A DNA stretch of 64,000 nt from Poa pratensis (lineage: Eukaryota; Streptophyta; Magnoliopsida; Poales; Poaceae), in assembly GCA_947311845.1 (NCBI GenBank), contig CAMZMU010000081.1:7167709-7231708 (forward strand). The letters run 5' to 3'. How positions within the stretch are numbered: position 1 is the first letter of the stretch; each line of letters starts with the position of its first letter. Shown in pieces: positions 56,882-64,000 of this stretch. Under the pieces are notes generated by a model, which made no database searches, was not told the DNA's origin, and saw only the letters and a program-made list of their open reading frames with translations. The position numbers and the translations under genes were made by a program.

Positions 56882-59618
56882 AATTCCTGCTCGTCCTCGA
56901 GTAGGTAAACGATAAAAACAGATAATTTTTTAAGTGACATGCTACCAACACAATCTTTGATCAAATAACAATGTAATGCACATGATCTGAATGAAGTGAT
57001 CCAAGCCAATGGTCTATAGTTTGCAAGCAAGTAAATAAAGAGTAAACATAAGTGATCACACAAGTGCAAACTTTCATTAATAACACTATAAAATATTTAG
57101 AGATATAATAGTCTAACATAATAGTTAGTTCACAACAGCAATAATTCTCAACATGAAAGTGTTTGTGTCAACACAAAGGAAGATAATAGGTTCAGCATTT
57201 GCTTCAACTTTCAACATGTATATCATATAGATAATGTCAATGCAAAGAATATGATCAACCAAACACAAAGTTATGTAAAAAACTGTTATACTGGAGTTGA
57301 CAATGATGTTTGCTTAAGTAGACAGAAAGAAGTGGGAAAACTGACTCAACATAAAAGTAAAAGAAAGGCCCTTCGCAGAGGAAGCAGGGATTAACATCAT
57401 GTGCTAGAGCTGTAGTTCCCGAAGGCATATAAAGAGCATAAAATATTGTTTTGTAAGGTAATGGTGTATACAGGTGTCAACAAATCAGCAAATAGGCAAT
57501 ACTCTACTTCACTAGTTGATCAAACTTTACAAGAGCGGCTCCCATGAAGGACGTTATTTCTACCAGCGGGCAGATCATCCCTCTTCTCTTTTGTTTACAC
57601 GCTTGTGAACATTGCTTGACTGACGAATCAGGGCAAAAAGATGTGAAGAGAATTGTTTGGTTAAAGTTGTAATTAATTGGGACTGGGGCACCCCGTTGCC
57701 AGCTCTTTTTGCAAAATTATTGGATAAGCGGATGTATATGCCACTAGTCCAGGTGTGTAAAATTTGATCAACCAGGAAATAAAGACCACCTATCTACGTC
57801 CTTATGAGCTTTTCAAGTAGTGACACAAAAAGGAAATGTAACAGTTTTGAGTAGTTAGTAGATAGCACATGAAGAAATTTACTTGGAATGGTGAAAACAC
57901 CACATAATAGGTAGGTATGGTGGACACAGGTGGCATGGATTTGGCTCAAGGTTTTGGATGTACAAGAAGCATTCCCTCTTAGTACAGAGTTTAGGCTAGC
58001 AAGGTTATTATAAGCAAACATCATTATCAACTGGAATAGCAAGAGTGTACATAAAACACAAGGTTTGACGAACCATAGACTCCCACTGTCTTCCTTGTTA
58101 ACACATAGCCTTCATCCAAAAATTATCTAGACTACTATGGACTTCCAATCATGCAACAGATTATTATAGCAGAAAATCCTTATAGTAGTTCTTCATTAAT
58201 AGCCATTACTTACATGATGCACAAGCTTAAACATTAATTACTTGACAGCTCAAAACAATTGGCAAGCATCAAATTACTCAAGACAACGATCTAAAAAGAT
58301 TCATGTAAGCATTTTATACCACTACCACATGCATAGCATTTTTCTGGTCCAACCAAACACCAATCAACTTATTTGACAACTCTCCAAACAGATATAAGTG
58401 AAGCAAGAGAGTACTTTCTTCAAAAGAAACTGAAAGCTCTAACAAGAGATACATGAAAAACTGAGAGCTAACAGCAATAACAGCAACTATACAGGAATAC
58501 TCAACAAGTATAAGTGAAGCACAAGAGTATTCTAATGAAAAAGTGGAGCGTGTCTCTCTCCCAAACATGAATACTAGGATCCAACAAGTATAGCACAGAA
58601 AACAAAACAAAACAAACTGAAAACAAAACACACTGACGCTCCAAGGAAGAGTACACTAGCATGAAGCAATAAAAATATAGCACCATTAGATATGACCTGA
58701 TAATTTGTAGATGAAGAAGGGGATGCCTTGGGCATCCCCAAGCTTAGATGCTTGAGTCTTCTTGAAATATGCTGGGGAGGTAAGCTCCCCAAGCATAAGC
58801 TCTTCACTCTTCTTGATCATGTAATATCATTCTCCTCTATCAACACTTGAAAACTTCCTTCACACCAAAACTTAACAACTTTTCTCATTAGCAGGTTAGT
58901 GCACTAAAAGATAATACTTCAAAGTTCTAGCAAAGACAAAACTCACAAGCCAACTATTTTAAACATTAGCCACTGTTACTAGGCTCAAGTGGGCACTTTT
59001 ACACGAAAAGAAACCACTTAAAAACTTGTAAAAGAGAGAATGCAAAATAAAAGACAGAATTTGTCAAACCAGAACAGTCTGTAATGACGAATTTTTCGAG
59101 TCACTTACGATGCTCAGATGAAAAACCTTTGAAATAATGAAAGTTGCGTAACATCATCAGGAACATGCACAAAAAGTTTCAGCATTTTTAGATTTTTTCT
59201 GATTTTCTACTGATTAAACGGTGACGAACAGCAATCTGTCCCAATGCAGTCCCGAAAATAAAAAACAACTTTGCATTAGTAACTCTCCTTGGCACAACAA
59301 ACAGCAAATAAAAGTACAAAAGAGTTGCTACAGAGGTAAACAAGCATCCTTGACTCAAGAAAACAAAATAAAACAGCAAATAAAAACATGGGTTATCTCA
59401 CAGAAGTGCTTTTCTTTAACGTCTTTTAGCTAGGCATAGTGATTTTTATGATGCTCACATAAAGATGAGAGTTGAAACGTAAAAGAGAGCATCAAGAAGC
59501 ATATAAAAACATGTTTAAATCTAACACTCTTCCTATGCATAGGAGCCTTGTAAGAAACAGTAAATGAAGCACAAAGTGACTAGCATAGGAAGACAAAACA
59601 AGTGCAACTTCAAAATTT
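56882..59618 (-). other. Long non-coding internal region of the nested element
   Basis: No substantial frame. Block 57345-58010 matches the 3' region of the surrounding Athila element. At 58719-58739 GGGGATGCC and GGCATCCCC form an exact hairpin next to a second polypurine-like AAGCTTGGGGATGCC, suggesting a rearranged or duplicated PPT. A third CCCCAAGCTT lies near 58792 in variant form. Confidence 0.6.
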
Positions 59619-60363
59619 TCAACATAAGAGAGGAGACTTAATATTATTGTGATATATGAAACTATGTCTCCCTCTCACATAATGACCAGTAGGTTTTAAA
59701 GAAACCATCATATAAAAGCAACACAAGAGAAAGCTCAAAACTTTCATCACAAAGAGAGGAAATCTAATAACATGAAGATTTCTATAACCATATTTTCCTC
59801 TCTCAAAATAATTTTCAGTAGCATCATGAATAGACTCAACAATATAGCTATCACATGAAGCATGCTTTTCATGATCTTCAAACACATATTTTTTATTAAG
59901 CTCAAAAACAGTGGAGTCATTAAACTCACTTTTGACAATAGTAGCAAGATTAATATCATCAGGCAATATAGGACCATCATCAAGAGAATTATCATAAATA
60001 ACATTAGGGAGCACATTTTTACTTTCTGCAATTTCCTCTTTTACTGAGTCAAGGAGGATGTTTACTTCAAATTTATCAAAAGGAGATTTTTCAATAGAAT
60101 CATGACATTCAAAAGTATAGCATTCTTCTCCTCCAAGCTTGGGGACTAAAAATATCATTTTTATCAAAACCAGCTTCCCCAAGCTTAGAGCTTTCCATGG
60201 CATTAGCAATAATGGTGTTCAAAGAATGTATGCTAATAACATTGCTACTATCATGATTGTTATGCAAATAAAGTTCCATAGGCTTTTTAATTTTCTCTTC
60301 AAACACCTCATGTCCCAACTCAAGATAAATTTCATAAAGCTCTCTCATGTTGTTTTCAGCCAT
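59619..60363 (-). pseudogene. Sole ORF of the nested element, unknown protein with membrane segment
   Basis: The ATG at 60363 (MAENNMRELYEIYLELGHEV) starts a frame that shifts near 60150 (after DIFSP) and continues as KLGGEECYTFECHD to a stop at 59619, about 245 residues in all. It is acidic in the middle. Near the C-terminus is a ~20-residue hydrophobic stretch (VMKVLSFLLCCFYMMVSL) followed by a basic tail, as in a membrane anchor. It lies where gag is expected, 220 bp after the primer site, but shows no capsid or zinc-knuckle motif. I recall similar proteins from wheat repeats but not a function. Confidence 0.5.
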
Positions 60364-60582
60364 AGGACTAGTTTCAAGGAAAGTAACTAGTGATAGCAAG
60401 TAAAGAGCTAGACATAATAACTCAGCAAGAAACAAAACCGAAAATAAACTAAATGCAATTAACTAATTTTTTTGTATTTTTGAATATTGAAAGCAAACAA
60501 GATAAAATAAAATAAACTAAGCAAGACAAAAAACAAAGTAAAGAGATTGGAACTGAGAGACTCCCCTTTCCAATAGCCTCCA

Positions 60583-60600
60583 AGTCCCGGCACGGCGCCA
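60583..60600 (-). other. Active primer-binding site of the nested element
   Basis: Minus strand TGGCGCCGTGCCGGGACT, nine bases inside the 5' LTR edge at 60610. The LTR itself holds the older copy at 60665-60681, so two primer sites lie 80 bp apart here. Confidence 0.75.
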
Positions 60601-60609
60601 GAAAACAGC

Positions 60610-62248
60610 TGGTGCCTGGTTGACGGGAGAGTATTGAGGATGATGATGGTGATGATGAGTACTTCCCCGGCAACGGCGCCAGAAAACAGCTTGATGGCTA
60701 CGTGTTGGTGAACCCCAAGAGGAAGGTTATGATGTAGACAGCAGAAGTTTTCCCTTGAATAATCTACCAAGGTTTATCAATCTAGTGGACTTGACGATCT
60801 ATCGGAAGGTTGTTGATGTTGACTCCCCCTGGCGCTAGGGAGCTTGCACCAACGTGGAATCTGCACAGACACAAACCAGAAACTTTGCCCAACACGAAAC
60901 AGAGAGGTTGTCAATCTCTCGGTCTTGCAGAAACAAAGAGTTAAACGTATGGTGTGGAAAACAGCAGGAAACACAGTAAGTAACAGGAAACAGATGATTG
61001 CAGCGGTTATGTAAACAGTATGAGAAATTGGACCAGGCTCCACAGTTTACTAGTGGTGTCTCTCTCCGAACAGATAACTAGCATGTTGGGTAAACAAATT
61101 ACAGTGGGCAATTGACAAATAGAGAGGACATAACAATGCAATACATGCCAAGATGTCTACTATGAAATCTAGTTGGGCATTACAACAAAGTACATAGACC
61201 GTTTATCCAACCGCATCTATGCCTAAATAATCACTTCAAGCAGCATCCGCATCCTATTCAGTATTAAGTTGCTAAACAACAGATTATTGCATGAAGTAAA
61301 GTGTGTAATGTAATCAATACAAGTGCCCTTGGACACTGCACCAATGTTTTATCCCTAGTAGCAACAGCACATCTACCATCTTAGACCTTTCTGTCACTGA
61401 TCAGATATCTAGAGACTGAACCCACTATCGAGCATAAATACCCCCTCTTGGAGTCAGAAGCATTACTTGGACCAAAGCATCTACTAGCAACGGAGAGCAT
61501 GCAAGATCAAGAAACATAGATAAATAACTTGAATAAACATGGTATCAATATTTATCGGATCCCATCAAAAACAACATCTAGCATTACAATAAGATGATCT
61601 TGATCATGTTAGGAAGCTCACAAGATCTAAACATGGAGGCACAAGGTAGAGAGACAACCATCTAGCTACTGCTATGGACCCGTAGTCCAGGGGTGGACTA
61701 CTCACGCATCAATCCGGAGGCAGGCATGGTGATGTAGAGCCCTCCGGTGATGATCTCCCCTCCGGCAGGGTGCGGGAAGAGCTTCAGAACTCCTCCGATC
61801 TGAGATTGACGATGACGGCCGCGACGGAACTTTTCGTGGAATATGATCGACCGTAATAGGGTTTTCGCGTCGCGGAGAATATATAGCGAAGAGGCGGTGT
61901 CGGTTGGCCGAGGAGGGCCACCACGCATAGGGGGGCGCGGGCCCACCCTGGGCCGCGCCCTGTGTTGCGTGGCCCCCTGGTGGGTCTGCTCCGACTCCCC
62001 TTTGGACTACGTGATCTCCTCGTGATATTATTGACGATGTCTTTTTGTTTCGTCCAATTCCGAGAATATTTCCTTAATAGATTTCGAAACCAAAAACAGC
62101 AGAAAACAGGGAAGTGGCACTGTGGCATCTTGTTAATAGGTTAGTCCCAGAAAATGCATAAAAATGATATAAAGTATAGCCAAACATATAGCAATTGATA
62201 TAAAAACAGCATGGAACATCAAAATTATAGATACGTTTGAGACGTATC
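60610..62248 (-). repeat. 5' LTR of the nested element, with fossil primer site
   Basis: 1639 bp. It pairs with 55212-56866; differences are a mixture of substitutions and many one-base indels in short runs. The fossil primer site is at 60665-60681. Confidence 0.92.
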
Positions 62249-62603
62249 GGGACGCCTGAGGTGGGCCAGGGCACCAACCTGGCTAGGCGCGGTCAAGGTG
62301 GGCCCTGCGCCCAGGGGTGGTGTGGGCCCCTCCTGGCCCATCTCAGCCTCCTTTTGGCTTAGTCCATATGCTGATAAATTTAGGAACAATCTGTCTTCTT
62401 GGAAATATTTTTTAGTGCTCCAGAAATATAGTGTCTTGACGGTGCTTTTTCCAGCTGAAATCTGACTCCGGCAGTTAATTATCCAATGATCATCAAACAT
62501 GCAAAATAAGACAAAATAACATAAGTAACTCCTCTTAATTGAAATATATCATTGAATAACAGTAAATTATGCTATAAAATAATGATGCAAAATGGACGAA
62601 TCA
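62249..62603 (-). repeat. 5' LTR of the Athila-type element, outer part
   Basis: Continuation of 54077-55211 after the nested insertion. It ends TGATTCGTCC on the minus strand, one change from the other LTR's TGATACGTCC, followed by the CCTTC target duplication. Confidence 0.92.
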
Positions 62604-62638
62604 CCTTCCGTAGCCCCAGGAGCCACGATCTATCTATA

Positions 62639-64000
62639 TCTATACTACGATTAAAAGAGCATACATGTTGGATACATTAAATTTGAGTCGTTCAATATCT
62701 GATCAACGACACAGATCCTTCCAATGTTTGATACTTTAACTCATCTTTTCTTTTTGTGGTAATTACACAGATTGCCACCAAAAAAAGAAACTGATCGGGC
62801 ATCGTATTCCTCGAGCTCGTCACGGATAGGTTCATTGGACCCATACTAGCGCGACAACCCACCCAGGGCACTCTCCTAACTCGGCCGACCACCGTCTCGT
62901 GTGCCGCCAGCTGCTCCCCGGATCTCTGCACACAGAGCACCACCGCGACGAGCCCAAAATCCCCCCCGTTCGTTGGTTTCCATATCGTGAGGGCTTCGCA
63001 CGATGGCTTCCTTTAGCAGCGACGAGCGGGAAGACGAGAAACAGGAATGCCGGTGGCACCAAGGGTTAGGGCATCTCTCGAGTTTCCGGCTGGAGGATGC
63101 GGGCCGAAGCGTTTCTTACCGACAACTGTTCTCTTTTAGGATAATCACGCCTCGGCTCCGTAATTGCGCGCGCCTCGGTTTCATTTTGTTTATTTTTCCG
63201 CTGGTACATGACATGCATTAATGGAAAATGAGTCGACGCATTTTCGGTGGAGAACGGATATTTTGGCGTGAGGGTTCTCTGTAAAAATCTACCGCTGCGC
63301 TACTTTTCACTTGTACAGAAGACACATCGGAAACGGGCCAAAAAAACCCTTCGGCAACGGGAGAAAGGGTCCGTGTCCCCGCCTCTGTCACTGATGTGAA
63401 GCCTCACATGGCAACGGAGATTTTTATCGTTTGCAATAAGTTTAGCAACGGGCATAATATTAACGTTGCCTTTAGTCTTTTACATCAGATACGGAGATTA
63501 GTTTTTGACGTTTGTAATGAGGGCTATAGGAAACAAAAAAAGTCGGTGACGCCTGCTGCACCGTCGACGGAGCCCTGTGGTTCCGCTTGACGGCCGCCGT
63601 TCTTCACCTTCTCTTCGCCCAGCTTCATTGCGTGGTCTTCTACCTAGCTAGTGCTCACACAAAGTCTTGCTCTGGAGGGCGCCCGGCTTCAGTGGACCGT
63701 GTGGACGGAGCCCGCTCCTATGTCTTCACGGCCGCGCATAGTCTCCAGGTTTCCTCCTCGCCCTAAAGGAGATGAAAAAATCAAAATGTAAGCTCCTTCA
63801 TCTCTATACACAAGACATATGCTTCTTCATCGGCATTTACAGAAAATATAGAACTAATTACAACTAGAACATAGCCTAAACAATGACTCATATATAGGTA
63901 GATTGGGCACACAAATTCCAGGGATGGATCAAGAGAGCCAAGTAGGATGCACAAGATCGATGTGTGTTTGTGATATCACAAGGATCACTAGCGCCACCCC
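62639..64000 (+). mobile_element. Probable Helitron, 5' part (3' end not in window)
   Basis: After a host A, TCTATACTACGATTAAAAGAGC is closely like the 5' ends of plant Helitrons. GC-rich, exon-like DNA follows (62810-63140) with an ATG at 63003 in a short frame (ASFSSDEREDEKQECRWHQG), and more at 63540-63760, as in gene-capturing Helitrons. No CTRR-terminated hairpin was found before the window ends. No encoded protein could be named. Confidence 0.45.

Larger units (their letters stand above)
55212..62248 (-). mobile_element. Non-autonomous Athila-like retrotransposon nested in the 5' LTR
   Basis: 7.04 kb on the minus strand, LTRs at 60610-62248 (5') and 55212-56866 (3'), internal region 56867-60609. 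The target duplication is GGGAG on the left (55207-55211) and GGGA on the right (62249-62252), one base short. The outermost T of the 5' LTR is also missing, so the right junction has small damage. The unbroken LTR at 45175-46684 confirms the empty site. There is no RT, RNase H or integrase, only one short broken ORF, so it must have been mobilised in trans. A diverged LTR of the same family lies at 25410-26735. Confidence 0.92.
45175..62603 (-). mobile_element. Complete Ty3/Gypsy retrotransposon, Athila lineage, split by a nested element
   Basis: Minus-strand element. The 3' LTR is 45175-46684. The 5' LTR is in two parts (54077-55211 and 62249-62603), separated by a 7.0-kb insertion. CCTTC is duplicated at 45170-45174 and 62604-62608, proving the two distant ends belong together. 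Without the insertion it is about 10.4 kb. In transcription order it has PBS, gag-protease, RT-RNase H-integrase, an extra 178-codon ORF, a long 3' non-coding region and a G-run polypurine tract. Lineage is assigned from the polymerase and the TGGCGCCGTTGCCGGGG primer site. The LTR sequences differ by few substitutions, so the insertion is fairly young. Confidence 0.93.

Overview
The window looks like intergenic DNA from a large grass genome, most likely a Triticeae species (wheat, Aegilops, barley or rye). The evidence is the mix of repeats: Stowaway MITEs with CTCCCTCCGT-type ends, two Ty3/Gypsy lineages in nested arrangement, hAT and foldback MITEs, Helitron ends, and grass-type F-box gene debris. 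No rRNA or tRNA gene and no CRISPR array was seen. The species cannot be fixed from the sequence alone.

Layout. 0-1.7 kb: the right end of a hAT element inserted into a LINE. 1.7-9.2 kb: low-copy-looking DNA with a perfect 15-bp hairpin, a possible GC-rich first exon, three local tandem duplications, an F-box C-terminal half (5289-6014, +) and a hAT MITE with a perfect 8-bp target duplication. 9.2-11.1 kb: a segmental duplication carrying remnants of F-box C-termini (-). 11.7-14.2 kb: a compound repeat array dense in the GATATC palindrome, with a Stowaway element in one unit. 16.2-18.2 kb: a fuller F-box gene (-), related to the 5.3 kb copy, whose upstream region is cut off by a Helitron (18219-20008). 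20-28.9 kb: AT-rich foldback arms, MITEs, minisatellites, a Gypsy leader fragment and an old LTR. 29.2-31.3 kb: a recognisable host gene, a laccase (-), with TATA box, signal peptide, one intron and four apparent one-base losses.

32.4-44.5 kb holds a complete Tat-type Gypsy element (- strand, 528/529-bp LTRs, GCGAG target duplication). Its polymerase has two RNase H domains, and it carries a six-exon gene on the opposite strand between pol and the 3' LTR. 45.2-62.6 kb holds a complete Athila-type Gypsy element (- strand, CCTTC target duplication). Its 5' LTR was later split by a non-autonomous relative (55212-62248). The LTRs of that relative contain a fossil primer-binding site, which suggests that the LTR edge moved outward when priming switched to a second site. 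The window ends in what looks like the 5' part of another Helitron (from 62639).

Only the laccase and possibly the F-box copies are host genes. Most of the rest is a layered record of transposition: hAT into LINE, Stowaway into the GATATC array, Helitron into an F-box promoter, non-autonomous Athila into Athila. Many reading frames are broken by single-base losses in short C/G runs, so residual sequencing error is a real alternative to pseudogene decay. I found no clear case of an entirely unknown biological system. The strongest candidates for a second look are the fossil PBS inside the LTRs, the spliced antisense gene, the Helitron-truncated F-box promoter and the GATATC array.
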